From: Macrobrachium rosenbergii
Taxonomy: Eukaryota; Arthropoda; Malacostraca; Decapoda; Palaemonidae
DNA: 64,000 nt
Reading direction: 5' to 3'
Assembly: GCF_040412425.1 (NCBI RefSeq)
Contig: NC_089782.1
Span: 23,057,622 to 23,121,621 of the forward strand
Shown: positions 13,801 through 26,994 of the stretch, piece by piece
Layout: each line of letters opens with the position of its first letter
Position numbering within the stretch: position 1 is the stretch's first letter
The notes under the pieces: generated by a model
The model's input: the letters and a program-made list of their open reading frames with translations, nothing else
Told to the model about the DNA's origin: nothing
Database searches by the model: none
Program-made: the position numbers and the translations under genes

Positions 13801-16800
13801 GAATGCAATTCAGTGACGCAATATTTGATGGATTACATAGATATCTATCATCATCATCAGATATCCAGACCAAAGAGCTAAATTTATTTCTCACTGCTGT
13901 CCTTCAAAAGCCAGATTCTCTAAGAACATGAAAAAAAAATATCATCGAAAGTCTGAAAACTCTGGGACTAGCTGCCTTTTGTCTAAGTACATGGATTTCT
14001 TCCTTTTCCTCAGCACAATGATTGCACACGGCCATACAGTAAAGGTGTCTTGTATGCATTCTTCACTTACCAATACTGGAAGCTGGTCTCCCTATTCAAG
14101 CATAAACCTCTTTAATGAAGAGCTCAATGGTCTCTAGGTCCAAACACTGTACTTCTCTACTGGTATAGTTAAGATAATTTTAGAGCTTTGAACTAGAAAC
14201 AAACAAAGAGCAGTGGTCTATAAGTGATTTAAGATAGCTGAATACCAACTGAAATGAATCAAGACCCTTAATGAAGTACCCATGGGATCTTTTCTATTTC
14301 AACAAGCTCCTAGGCCTGCATAAATCTGGCTGCTACAAACAAAACTACTTCACATTTTTGCACAACATTTAAAAGCAACCTTCATTTCATGGTCTCCCTC
14401 AATGTTGGCGATGTAAGACTGCAATGACCCCTTGCATCCTGAAATGATTTAAAGTTAGTTGATGATAATCTGATGGTAAGCAAAATAAAAAATGATTAAA
14501 GGTATTTACATCATTGCAGGATGCTGTTAAGTGTATACCACATAATGTGTTATCCTATCCCATGTTGACATAACAAAACAATGGATTACACACAGTAAAA
14601 TCGAAGGAACGATAACGAACAAGATTTAGTGCTTTAAATTGGCAATTTATTATTTTGGGTTGTTATATTACAATGTTCAAAACTTTGAATGCATTTTTAA
14701 TTAAACCCTCAAGGAAACCCACAGTGAAAAATGATATACTTGTTAACAAATAACTGAATCAAGTATAAATCACTATAATTTTGTATACAAATGTGCAAAG
14801 CTACAAAAACTAAGCAAAGTGTTCTCTATGGCATTTTAAGAGAATACTGGAAGAAGCATATTATTTACAAACACTGTACAGTACAACAAATTCCTCAATA
14901 CTATTCTCACTAACATGGCATATAAAATACATTGCTCAGTTTTACTAGTTCCTTCATTTGCATACTCAGTTGATTTATACGTAACCCCTCTATTTCTTTA
15001 ACATTACAATATGGATTTCCTTTGGACATACTATTTAAAACAAGTATGCACTGAATCTGATTGTAATAAAATGTCCAAGACTTCAAAACTTCGCTAGAGT
15101 ATATATTAAATTCTATTTAGCATTTTACCAAAAATTTGCTATTGAAATTTTTGTTTTGCCTTCTAATTTCATTCTCATTTTCTGATCTCTTATTTACTAT
15201 GGGACTTGTACACAGTTGTTACTGTAACAATAGACTACTTCATCTACTTCCACAAAGACACACTCTTTCAAAGTTTCAAGGTAACATTAAGGGTGAATAC
15301 TACCAGGCGGCCACTTTTCACAAGCAGCTCACCAACCTAACCGATAAGTATGTAGCTGGTATTAAATTATTTAAATGAGTTACTTGTCACCACGGTGGTA
15401 GTATTCACTTAGCTCTCCAGCTTGTGAAAACATGAATATTGGTGGTTGCATTTGATTTTTTGTAATGTATGCACCCCTTGGTTGGTGATTTTTAAATTTG
15501 CTTTTCACTTACTTCCCTTGAAAGTTTCTGGTTTACATGAACAACATTATAACTTTTTAAGTCTTTCATTTTACTAAGGTTTATCTTTCTTTTGTTCAGG
15601 TGGGTTGGTGAAAAACTACTTATTTCCTGTTTAATTCACATTTCCATATGCCAAGTAGCATGCATATAGCAGAAAAATTAACACTTCCGATAAAAATTAG
15701 CTCGTTCAGTTTTTTTTTTCTTTGTTTTCAATGTCATTGTTAATAGTCACACTTCATGAATTTCTTAGAATTACTTGATCTCTATTTAAATGGTTACTTT
15801 AAAATGCTTATCCCACAAATCTCTCTTCCAAAAATTTACAGCAGGTCCCATGGTTCATGCTTCCCTCTCCCTTTAGCTTTTGAATCTCCTTTTGTTACCC
15901 ACCATCTCCCTAAGTAACCGCTTGCTTTATACTGTTAACATGTGAACTTTACCAATACCATATTCTTTGCATATCCACTATTATGTTCTCAACACGGGCT
16001 TCAAAGATATAATACGGAGATATGATTGCTCGTAAAAGCTGAAGAATAAAGGACCATGGTGGTGGTGAACTTCACACCTAAAAAAAATATGCATTGAAAA
16101 AGCAGATTTTGTGCCATTCTATGTAAACGATTTTCATGCTTCTCATATAAATTATAGAATCAATTGAACCCACAGTAACCTAAAGTATTCATTGTTTACT
16201 ATGCAGTTCCTTTCTGTGAGACAACACTAGAACAAGAAATGACATATTGTGAAACTTAAATGGAAATTATTTACTTCAACAGAGTCAATATAGTAACAGG
16301 CAGACCACACAAGCCTTTTTTTCTAAGGCATAACAAACATTTCCAGTGAATTAGGTATACAACATTATCAAATTTGTTATCAAGTCTTAAGATTATTCCT
16401 CAAGATTGGAGTCAACTCATGCATGTAATCAAGTGGTAACATCCACCACAAGTCTGAAGATGGTACCAGCTTCTAAATATTCAAAAATAAAGTAATAGAT
16501 TACAGGACACATTAGCGGATTACTCCTTACAAAGTTATGCCAACAACTTGGCTTTGAGCCCTCAAAGCAAAAGTTGGTAATCAGGGGAGGGAAATACTCA
16601 TTAATGAACTAAATATGGAAAAACAAATACAATAAATGGTTATAATTAGTCTTTTAGCCTTCAATATTGATAAAATGTTTTATCAATGTATATATGATGC
16701 CAAATTATCAATTCCTGCCATAAAACTCTTCTAAGTCTCCATCCAGAGAGCCTGAAGGAGCAACAGGCAAGTGGGTGAAAACAAAGGACAAACCTTTTCA

Positions 16801-17468
16801 TTTCATAGCTTAAGCAAGCAAGAGGTAGTTAGTAGCAGTTGAGGTGCTTAGGGAAATGGCAATGCCAATGGAAAGCTAATATTAAAATCACACTTTTATT
16901 ACATTCTCTCACGTTCAGCTCTGAATTCATAAGCTTTTCATTTGTTTGCTGAAAAGGAGCGGTCATGAAATAAAGGTAATTCTTATATTTTTTTTTTTCC
17001 CAAATTCATTAACAATAGCGTTAATCTGCCCTAAAACCATGCAACAAACTGGGAAGGCTCGGACAGGTAACGATGAAGTACCTGAATTAACTGTGTGCAC
17101 CTTTAATAGAAACATCAAATTGATCATTTTGTGTAGTCCCATTGAACATACATTAAAGAGCAAGTTCTATACTGTACATCCATGACAGATGTTATGTCAT
17201 GTTAAAATTTGGGATGAGTGCATTTTCCTTCAAAAAAAAATAACCAAAGTAACTTTAAGAACACGGAAAAAAGGAAAAGAAAAGAAAAATTGGCCAAGCA
17301 GATTGTGCCATTATCATAAAATCATAAGCAATTCCTAAAAGTTGTTATAAATGAAAATCCTTACATCAGTTACATAAACTATAATATGAATCTATCAACT
17401 CATTATCAGACACTTTTTAAGATAAAAATATACATAGGTTACAGAATACACATTACAGAATACAGCTC

Positions 17469-17585
17469 ATATAATAATAATAATAATGATAATTATGATA
17501 ATAATAATAATAATCATAACAATATCATTAATACAGTAATAATAATAATAAAAATAATCATCATCCTCATTTTTATAATCATAAA
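17469..17585. repeat. Impure (AAT)n tract
   Basis: AAT units broken by GAT and CAT variants. Confidence 0.9.
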
Positions 17586-18300
17586 ATACCAATTCATCCC
17601 AAGCAAAAAAAGGACTCCCACAACTAAGCTACAGTTTATATGATTAAATGAGGAAGTCTTTCTCTATAGTCAGTTCAATAAATAATATACTGTACTGTAC
17701 TTTCATAGCTCACCAAGACACACTCAAAAACACTCTCAGTTTTAGTAATTTCCTTAGCCTCATTAACAATACAAGGACACAATATCTCATTTCTCTTCTG
17801 CTGCAATATATCTCCATAACATAGAAAGTTTTAGAAGTCTTCTAAATAAGTTTCAACATGGCAGACAGACGGCCATGTTTGTTAGTCTTTAATTTCCCCT
17901 GCCTAAAACCTAAATACATTACAGTGGCGATTAATAGAATTTCTACATGAATTTTTACCATCTTATTATTCCTTAATTAAGGACCTCCGAAAAGTCAACA
18001 TGCTTACATCCGAACGTATTACAGTTTGCAAGAAAAGATGAGCTCAAAACAGAAACAAGTTTGCATCTGCTCACACGCCCACATCAGGAACGAGCAGCAA
18101 ATTCAGTGAATTTTTACAAGAGACAAAAAAAAAAAAATAAAATAAAAATTCTATTTGTTGGGAATAACAACACTTGATATTTTGATGTTGAATGTACCGC
18201 TGGTCTCAACGCCAGGGAACTGTTCGTGCCAGAGTTGTTAATTTTATCTCATAAGGGTGTTACTCTGCGAAAGATTTCATACTACAATGGGGGAAGATTT

Positions 18301-18412
18301 ACACACACATATAAATATGTATATATATACATATATACATACACAGTATATACATTGTACATACATACATACATCCATGCATATGTATACATAAATATAT
18401 ACATATATAAAA
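18301..18412. repeat. CA/TA/ACAT mixed tract
   Basis: Alternating CACA, TATA and ACATAC words; no gene. Confidence 0.9.
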
Positions 18413-18696
18413 AAGTAACCTTTATACTGAATATTAATTTCACTTATATTCTAAATAAAAAAAAATCTAACATTAATATGTGAAGCACTAGAGATAGTCG
18501 AAATCAACGTCTAAGGTATCGATCTATGTTAACAGAAATACACTGACAATCCCCTAAGACATAACATGCCATTCTCAAAAGAATTCATTTATTTAAAAAA
18601 AAAATCTGTCTGAAAATATCAAACTCAAAGCCAGTTAGTTTTACATAACACCCAGGAGCTGGGTCTCCAAGATGAAATAGCTCATCCCTAGCAACC

Positions 18697-18698
<2 letters not shown>

Positions 18699-18741
<43 letters not shown>

Positions 18742-18742
18742 T
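18699..18742. repeat. (GA)n microsatellite
   Basis: GA run with one interruption near its end. Confidence 0.97.
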
Positions 18743-21700
18743 AAAGCATCTTTCAACACATAAACTCTTCATACTTTGAGCAGAAGTGCTGTGATGGTCT
18801 ACGTACTGCTGAGCCCTATAAAATATTCATGAGTGAATATGAAATAAATCTATGTAACTGGAAATATGAAACAAAAAGGGGAAAAAAAGGAGCGGTAAGA
18901 AAGAATTCATCTGGGAAAAAAAAAAATAACAACAGTTCCCATCCACTGTGTCTTGCCTGATAACATTATCATAGAGGAATCAATCTTTCAGAGGGATACA
19001 CATAAGATTTCAAGGGGATGTTGATAGCAAGTTGGTACCAAAAGTTCTCCAGCACATTACAATGAATTTTATCCTGAATGTCCTAACTCTCCAAAACACG
19101 AATGGCACACCTGATTACTAACTACTGCAAACCCAAGGATAAACAGTTAAAGGAAGAGGAAAAAAGGGACAAGAAAAACATATACCCTGTACGATAAAAA
19201 CCTAATTGCTCACTCACATTTCAATTGCACTTTTCAAATTAACAAGAAGGGGCTACAGGATGGTTTTTAACATTCAAGTGTATTTGTGTGTTGTGTAGAC
19301 TACAGTACTTGGAACACAGAATTATCAATACTTGTATAACTTGAGACAAGGCTAACCTGTATTTCTGCTTGCTGCTTTTTAATGTCAAGTGTTTTTTCAA
19401 CTTTTTTTATTTACACTATAACATCCAGCTATCATGTTGAATACTTGATATATAATCCCTTACAACATTTACGATAATGTAAAATTATCTGTTGAATTCA
19501 CTAATATTTGTTCTTTTCTACATGACTTGTACAGATTTAGGTGTGTGAAAGCAAAAGAAAATTAAATTATATCCTATATTTCAGTTCTGTCCTCAGTGGT
19601 ACTTGATCCCTTAAGTATAAGTACCTTGTACATCAGTCAACCACTTGATAGCCAAGACAAGATCAATGAGTGGGGCTTTTGTATGATATCTAAGGTATAC
19701 TTCTATTCTAGATGTTGCTATAAACTGCACAGGTACTGGTTGTTGTCCAATTTCCCTTTTCACATTAAGTAAAATTACATATTGAGAAGAAAATCCAGGG
19801 AATATTTCTGCCTGTGCAAATCTACCCTTAGAATAGGCATGCCACTGACATACGGGGAAGGTCTGACTTCACGGCCATTTCAAATTTTGCTCTTTATTTT
19901 ACTTTAATTTTCTTCCAGAATTTCAGTTTGCATAATCAAATAATGTTGGCAAAGGAAATGTGAAGCTGAATTTATCCAGTGAACAATATTTCATACAAAC
20001 GGACCTTCACATTTCTGCCTTTACTTCTTCATGGCTTTTATTTTGAAATAGTTTTTGTAAGAAGTTTGGGGATGGCTGATCATACCTATACCAAGACCAA
20101 ATCTACTTGAATTACTGTTTTCATCTTTCCTGCTCTCTTTCCTCTTAAATATTCTTTATTATTTTCATTCCTAATTCTATAAATTTGTATTTTTTTCTTG
20201 CACTGGAATTTTGATCATTCGGAATACTGGACATGTTTTTATTCACAATTTGTATCTTCTTGTCCTTCTTTACAATCTTTTGTCTTCAACACATGTACCA
20301 TAAAATTCACACAATACCAATTGTCACATGTAAAGTCAATCCTTATTTACACTTTAACCAACCTACCTTTGATAGGCTTAACTACACACAGCTTCGTAAG
20401 TTATGCCCTAGCCAAAATGAACTTTTAAATCTCGAATCAAGTCACAAGTAACCCTTCGTGCTATTATTTTTCTTCCCGGTTTCTTCATTTTTTTAAAGTT
20501 TTTCTTTCAGTTCTGATTAAAATTTAGAGTATACAGTCAATTTTCAGTTTTCACCAGTACCTATTCTAATTTTGTTTGTAATACAATTTTGTCTTTTCTA
20601 CTGTTTCTAATAAGTGATTGTTTTCCTTCTTTCCTGCTTTGTGTTATGTACACTACCATGTCAGTGTTTTGTTTCTTCTGTTATGTTAAACATATGCAAA
20701 CACGCACACTGTCCAGATACCTCTCACACACAATTTCAAATGAGAAAATACAACTTTATAATTCATGCAACTGACTCTACAACTTATATCAACTCCACTT
20801 CCTCTTCAACACTTAATACTTTCTGAAACACAAAACCATGTCAGTGCATCTTTTAACACTAGATTACAGAAGCCCAATGTGCCACAACTAAAATGTTAAT
20901 CATATCAGTAATAACCATAATAAAAATAATGCTGGCAATAATTATCAATGACATGAACTAAGCAATGACCTTATGTTCTCACCTCGAAATAGATAAGGGA
21001 TTCTTGGTCTCCAGGGAGTGAGGTTGGAGGAAAGGATGGGAAAGTGCAAGAAATCAATATAGGTATGAAGTGTCTCTCTGGTGGCTGAATTCCTCTTAAA
21101 GCTAAATCCCTGACATGTCCCTGACAAACAAAGAGGCAGCCAACTAGAGTCCTTAGAGAGGTCCGAGACAAGATTCCCAAATATATTCTGTGACGAGAGA
21201 CACTGCAAGGGATGAAGGGTAGTGGGACATGGGATGGAGTGGTCTTGATACAAAGCAGCTTTCTAACAAGCACAAAGTGACCTTTAACAGCACCACCAAG
21301 CAAAATACCAGCTACGACATGTACCCATGTGTAGTTTGTTTGAAAATTTGTTTCCCTTTAAGTAACATTCATCTGTCATCACTTCCTTTTTGCGTCACTT
21401 TCTCAATGCTATGGTCACTGGAGTTAGTTCTCTTTGTTGTTACTTTTGATAAGAAAAAGTTTTGGAGTGTTACAATACTTTTAATTAAACAAGATTCCAA
21501 CGAACCCTCAAGTTCCCTAATATCAATGGTCTGATGGTTATAAATTGAAACACTATAACTACAGTTATGTCAGGTATTCGAGGCACTGTTGAGACAAATA
21601 ATGTTTTGGTTTTCATTTTCAATGTTTTTGTTTATTTTTTGTTTTGTTTAAAATATCACTGTATGAACTACACGGTTCCTTACTCTCAGGCACTAGGAAT

Positions 21701-22098
21701 TGAAACACCAAGGTACACAAATCTTTTCTTCTTTTCATCACCTTTTCTACTTTCCATCTTATCAATGCTTTTTCTACTTTACATCCCTAGCTGATGCTCT
21801 ATTAGGTCTATACCACGTGTCTCTACCAGCATTTCTGCAGCCGATGCCTGTCCTCATGACTTAACAATATTTTTATTTATTTTAAAACGAAACATTTGCA
21901 CATTATCACTGGTATTTTTCCATAGCTGTTCACTTCCCTATTCAATAACATAACAATCACAGCTCGAAAGTTGATGTTCATAAATATAACTGCTTTGGGG
22001 GTAGTTGGGTTATCCCCAAAGTCTCTTCTGCTTGGCGATTCAGGTCCCTCGTGTGGGCTCCATCCGTCATCCACGGTTGTTCCACTAGGGGAGCGTTA

Positions 22099-22245
22099 AA
22101 TATATATTTTGCATATACATAAATATGTATAAGTATTTATATATATAGTAAATATATACACATATACAAGGGTACATAAAAATATATATATATAACTGTA
22201 TACATATTTATATATATAAATGTATGTATTTATATTTATATTAAT
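22099..22245. repeat. AT/TAAATA low-complexity tract
   Basis: Imperfect TATATATA and TATTTATA words. Confidence 0.85.
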
Positions 22246-22938
22246 AATGTGTTCCATTCCCTAACCACAACAGTGAAAGAAACAAAAAGATAACAATGAC
22301 AGTGGCATTTCCTTGCAGTTCTCGATGCCAAAATGTTCTCCTTCTAGAAAGTGATGATGATACATCTGCTGCAACACTGCACCATGTGTGGCAATGTCAC
22401 TACCGCTGAACAGGGGGCCCAAGTGCTCACAGTGCTATGGGTGCCGTTCTAAACAGGAACAGTGGACGAAAACAGTGTTTCAGTGCACTGCTACACTCAC
22501 TTGTACGGCGCATCAGTATATGTAGCTGGACATGTCTTATATTTCTTTGTTTTAATTGCAATATCTTTTCACCGGAGTTCTCTTGGGAGCTCACGCTCTC
22601 TTTACTCCTCAAGGTCCGGACACCACAATTCTTCAGTTTCATGATACAAATAACACTCACTGGCTTTAAAACCTCTCACTGTCATTATTCGTCGCCATGC
22701 TGCCCAGCAATGTTTATTTTCTCTACTTATTTTTGAGCCAATTAATTAGTTTCTGAAGCAAAATTATTTTGTGGAATATTCAACAAGCCAGGTCTATATC
22801 AAGTATTTGAAACTCATGGTTCTTTCAAGTTTTCAAGAAAAAAAAAAAAACAAAAAATAAAAGCCACAGTAAGATCGTGTCCCTGGTGTTTACCCTTGAT
22901 AGTAAATACACAAAGTGGCTTTCAACTCTCATCCGCAA
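22246..22938. other. Probable YTHDF 3' UTR and downstream flank
   Basis: On the minus strand this follows the YTHDF stop. It holds no coding similarity. Overlapping frames of 60-99 aa on both strands (22427-22736) cancel each other as evidence. Confidence 0.4.
22713..22718 (-). terminator. Possible polyadenylation signal of YTHDF
   Basis: On the minus strand AATAAA occurs about 220 nt beyond the YTHDF stop codon (TTTATT on the plus strand). It is the first canonical hexamer downstream that does not sit inside a poly-A/T run. In AT-rich DNA the hexamer is common, so the call is weak. Confidence 0.3.
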
Positions 22939-23172
22939 TTAATTGCGTCCACCTCTATGGTGATGGTAGTGTCCACCCCGGCCCCGACCGCCACCCAATC
23001 CACCGCGGTGATGATCCCGGTGGTCGCGATGGTCGCGGTGATCGCGACTATCCCGGTGATCACGACTGTCCCGGTGATCGCGACTATCCCGGTGGTCTCT
23101 GTGGTCCCTTGGGTGGTCTCGATGTTCTCGGTGGTCCATGCGGTCGTTCCGACGATCGTCTCGATCCATTTC
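22939..23172 (-). CDS. Ythdf: YTHDF terminal coding exon: Arg-Asp-His/Ser repeats and RGG tail
   Basis: This exon follows the acceptor catctgccag|GAA and encodes 77 aa then TAA at 22941-22939. It begins EMDRDDRRNDRM, continues as roughly a dozen RDH or RDS triplets (for example DHRDSRDHRDSRDH) and ends with GGLGGGRGRGGHYHHHRGGRN-like Gly/Arg/His sequence. Phase matches the preceding exon, so the tail follows ...PGPPYK directly. It encodes a mixed-charge, His-rich disordered segment plus RGG boxes, a composition typical of RNA-binding and condensate-forming tails. Vertebrate YTHDF1-3 end shortly after the YTH domain and lack it. The other frames across this DNA are also open because of the repeat and are taken as shadows. 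An additional small exon between this and the previous one is possible. Confidence 0.8.
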   Translation of the reverse strand, partial: EMDRDDRRNDRMDHREHRDHPRDHRDHRDSRDHRDSRDHRDSRDHRDHRDHRDHHRGGLGGGRGRGGHYHHHRGGRN

Positions 23173-23339
23173 CTGGCAGATGGAATATGTTTACATTCAT
23201 GGAAGCAAAAGAACATCTCACGGTAAAATGTTCCGTGACATTTCTGAAATTCCCTGAAGCTACTCAACTCAGCTACACTTCAAGGGGTGCGCCAACTTCC
23301 AAATTTCAAGGAATTGTCAAATTTTAGTTATTAACAGTT

Positions 23340-23860
23340 TTCAATTGTTTTATGTCTAAATAAATATGTCCTGAAGTGATAATGCTATTAAAAAATTTTT
23401 AGATTGGTTTATTGACAATTTTTTTAAGTACTTGTTTAACACTGAGAACCACAAATTGTAAAAAAAGACTTGTAAAAAAAATCTGTATGAATGATTCAGG
23501 ATAGGATCAAGTTTAGGACCAATGTTTTGGACTGTTTTATGTGTAAATAAAAACATCTAGAAATGTTATTGTTAAAAAATGTTTAGATTGGTTCATGGAC
23601 AATTTTGTTCATCTCTTTTATGGCTCTGTGAACAACAAATTGTAAAAACTTAAGAGAGTCTACAAATGAACCTGGATAGGATCAAGTCCGAGTTATTCAC
23701 TGTTTTGGACTATTTTACATGCAAATAAACGTATCCTGAAAAGTTACTAATAAAAACATGTTTAGATTGGTTCATGGACAATTTTTTTCATGGCTTGTAT
23801 GGCCATGTGAGCAACAAATTAAAAAAAAAACCATGTGAAACGAGTGAAAATAAATTTATT
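23340..23860. repeat. About 180-bp tandem repeat, roughly 2.8 copies
   Basis: Units begin near 23347, 23536 and 23713. They share TTTAGATTGGTT.ATGGACAATTTTTTT, AACAAATTGTAAAAA and GATAGGATCAAG. The array is intronic, directly upstream of the YTHDF terminal exon. Confidence 0.8.
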
Positions 23861-24362
23861 CAAAAATAATTGTCACCCACTAAAATATCCCATTCTCTCT
23901 ACGGGACGTGTCAGAGAAAACGGATGATAATGATATAAGGATAACTTGCTTTAAATGTTCAGATTCTCTCATGACTTTTGAAAGTCATAAATATTTTTCT
24001 TTTGCTGTTTTCTCAAAACTTACTTTTTTCAAAACTAAATGCTTATTTCTCCACGAAGACCAAACAAAATTCAATTAAACTTTTAAAGAGTATAGTACAA
24101 CTATATATCTTTATTTTGTTGCCAGGAAAATCGCTTTTCTATGCAACTTTTAATTTTACATATAAATTTTGAAAAGTGACATCATGATTTTTTCAACTGC
24201 ATAACAAATGAACTTAGAGATCCAATTTTTAAACTTCCCCAAGAGAGAATTTTCATTAATAGTTGTAGAATAAGTGGTAAAAATTTGAAGCACATCCCTT
24301 CAATCATAAAGTAGAAACTGTCATTTACTTTATAATGGGGCCTTGTGGTGTTGGCGCCCCCC

Positions 24363-24892
24363 TTAAAAGCTATTACGCTTGTGGTAAAATGTCCCCTAAT
24401 GCTACTGGACTTACCACCACTTTAAAAACTTTTTTTTGTGATAAAATGACCCCTGATCTTACTGAACTTACCACCACTTCTATTTTTCTTGCTGTAAAAT
24501 GTTCCCTTTAGCTACTGAACTTATCACCACTTTAAAAGCTATTTTTGCTTCAGTAAAATGTCCCCTTATGCTACTGAACTTAAAGCTATTTTTCTTGCAG
24601 TAAAAAGTTCCCTGAAGCTCTGAACTTACCACCACTTTACCAGCTATTTTTCTTGTAATAAAACGTTCCCTGATGCTACTGAACTTACCATTAATTTAAA
24701 AGCTATTTTTCTTGCAGTAAAATGTCCCCTGTTGCTACTGAACTTATCATTAACTTAAAAGCTATTTTTCTTGCGGTAAAATGTCCCCTAAGCTACTGAA
24801 CTTACCAACACTTTACCAGCTATTTTTCTTGTGGTAAAATGTCCCCTGATGCTACTGAACTTACCACCACTTTAAAATCTATTTTTCTTGAA
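24363..24892. repeat. About 57-bp minisatellite, nine to ten copies
   Basis: The consensus contains AAAAGCTATTTTTCTTG, GGTAAAATGTCCCCTGATG and CTACTGAACTTACCACCACT. Copies vary and some are shortened. It lies in the YTHDF intron between the last two exons. Confidence 0.9.
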
Positions 24893-26766
24893 CACCAATA
24901 AAGTAATACATCCTCCAAACAATTATCCTAATTTTTATGCAACTAAAATTAAATACCTCTACATTTCTGCTCTAAGAATCTGCAACCTTTGGTAATTTGG
25001 CAGCATGACATACTCCAATGTGCAAACAATCTAGGCAAAGTATTTAGGAACTTTCACCAAACAAATTTCTAACATGCTGTAACAGTTTGACTGAAGATTA
25101 CATTCGTGAATAAAATAATTCAGCTCTCAAGCAATTCTCAGTTCAACATACATGCTTAAAACATAACACAAGAGCCATTATCATAACCACCATCCCTCTC
25201 CACATAGAACTGAAGCTTCTGCTTTCTACTGCATTGCTGTACTGTAGTTTATAATACCATAGTATTATGCTGCATGAAATAATTACTAATTATCATATAC
25301 TTGCAACTATGGATGAAGGAAAAAACCTAATTTTGTATCTGAGTACTGTACTGTACTATTTTGTAGCCTTACCAAAAACATGATTGTAATGCATAAAGAA
25401 TATGTATAATAATCAAACTGATGCATGATTTAATGACCTGCCACATCATGTTCTTCCCGTCCTTTTATTTACTTTTACTACCTCCTGAATATAAAATGCA
25501 ATGCAATGATTGCTGAAAACAAAGATTTACATGGTCTAGTTCTTGTTTTATTGATTTAAACTATTACCAAATCAACAACAACAACAAATTCTTGAGTGAT
25601 GCTTCAAGTTTAGATCATCAAAATTTGAGTAACACTTATTTCTTTGAGAATTAACTACCTTACATTTATTAACTGCTGCTTATATCCCTATTACAGACAG
25701 ATATGTTTAATATCTATTGAATCAAAATCTATCAATTTGAAATGAACATAAAATGAATTACTTTTAACATGAATGAAAAATACATGAAAACGTTTAGACA
25801 ACAGGAAAATTAATTCCTATCACAACAAATGTATGAGCCTTTGAACTCAAAATCCAGTATTCCTATGTAATCTTTGCCAACACTGAATCAATGCTAACAT
25901 AACCAATGAACAACTGAATTTAATAATACACAACAGGACCAAAAGCGACACTACAGGATAATTTTTATATGCATGAAGAAACAATTACATGTATTCAAGC
26001 TCAGACTTGCATGTTTATGCAAGATACAGGTCTAACATAAGTTGTATGTATGCTTTTGATTTTAAGCAATATTTCAAAGCCATAAATACTCACCACAGTA
26101 ATATCAACAGTGCTTAACATGACAACAATACTGTTATAGAAACTAGCATGCAACTGGGTGGAATACTCGTAGTTCCTATAAAGGACCTCCCTTAATAGTA
26201 TTATCCCTCAAGGTAACTAATCACATATGAGGAAAATGCAAATAAAAGTTGATTTCCTAATGAACAAGCTAACAAGCATCTTAATTCCACTGACACTTGT
26301 CATTTCTACCACAACTCTAAATCAATGTCTGATCTTAAGTACAAATTAAAATGTTGCAATATGCTTACTTCTGTAAATGTTCATTGAATGAAAGATGATA
26401 TGACAACTTGAGAATTACCTATATTGGATTGTTATTTCTGACAATTTACATATGTCTACAGTTTTCTAAAATAAATTCAGTTTCAAAACTACAATAACCT
26501 AAAATCAGCCTTGTCATAAATTATTAAAATGTAGGCTAATTACAAAAAAGTAGTTTGCTAAACATTATTCCCCAACCTGAAATATTCAACTGCTATTATT
26601 TTATCTATACATGAATAGACTGATACAGGAATTCAACAACTCTATCAGCTGTGACTGTGCATATGACGGGAAGTCAACATCAGTAAATAAATCCACCTGT
26701 TCCTATCTTTTCTAACACCACTGGAATTACAAGAAATTTCAAGAAAATTAGGCCACACACACTTAC

Positions 26767-26883
26767 TTTGTAAGGGGGGCCTGGATTCCTGCGGGTCTCA
26801 GTTTCTTCTTGTCGTTTCTCATAATGAGAGAAATCATCAAAAATAGAGGTTGAGTGCTGAAACTGGTTTATTATTTTTAGCAC
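26767..26883 (-). CDS. Ythdf: YTHDF coding exon: C-terminal end of the YTH domain
   Basis: This 117-bp exon encodes 39 aa from VLKIINQFQ through [15 protein letters not shown] to PGPPYK. The acceptor is atttttgcag|GTG and the donor is AAA|GTAAGT, both phase 0. VLKII..(H/Y)..[17 protein letters not shown] is the invariant end of the YTHDF YTH domain and continues exactly from the large exon's EKGKM. If the downstream intron were retained, the frame would run about 30 codons before stopping near 26680 and would give a short alternative C-terminus without the repeat tail. The upstream intron is 6.3 kb and contains a dead Tigger transposon. Confidence 0.95.
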
Positions 26884-26994
26884 CTGCAAAAATGAGAATA
26901 TTTTAATATTCATTCCCCAAATGTGCTGGGCTCTTGCACCAGTCTCTTCTATTCTACCCATCATTGCAACAGAGAAACGTAGTTTACAGTATGG

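Larger units (their letters stand above)
9811..22098. other. Long gene-poor stretch
   Basis: Twelve kilobases of AT-rich DNA without a recognisable coding exon, apart from the microsatellites listed. Open frames up to about 110 aa (for example 11839-11525, 13728-13931, 21303-20971) show no domain and no conserved motif. An exon-like interval with splice signals at 21202-20983 (minus) is discussed under findings. Confidence 0.5.

Noticed and set aside
13728..13931. 67-aa frame MAQVNGHLND... on the plus strand
   Set aside because: No recognisable family and no supporting context; likely chance in AT-rich DNA.
22896..23327. 143-aa plus-strand frame with GDRDYPGDHD repeats and other frames across the RD-repeat exon
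   Set aside because: The repeat unit is a multiple of 3 bp, so several frames stay open. Only the minus frame follows a splice acceptor in phase with YTHDF and ends in an RGG tail.
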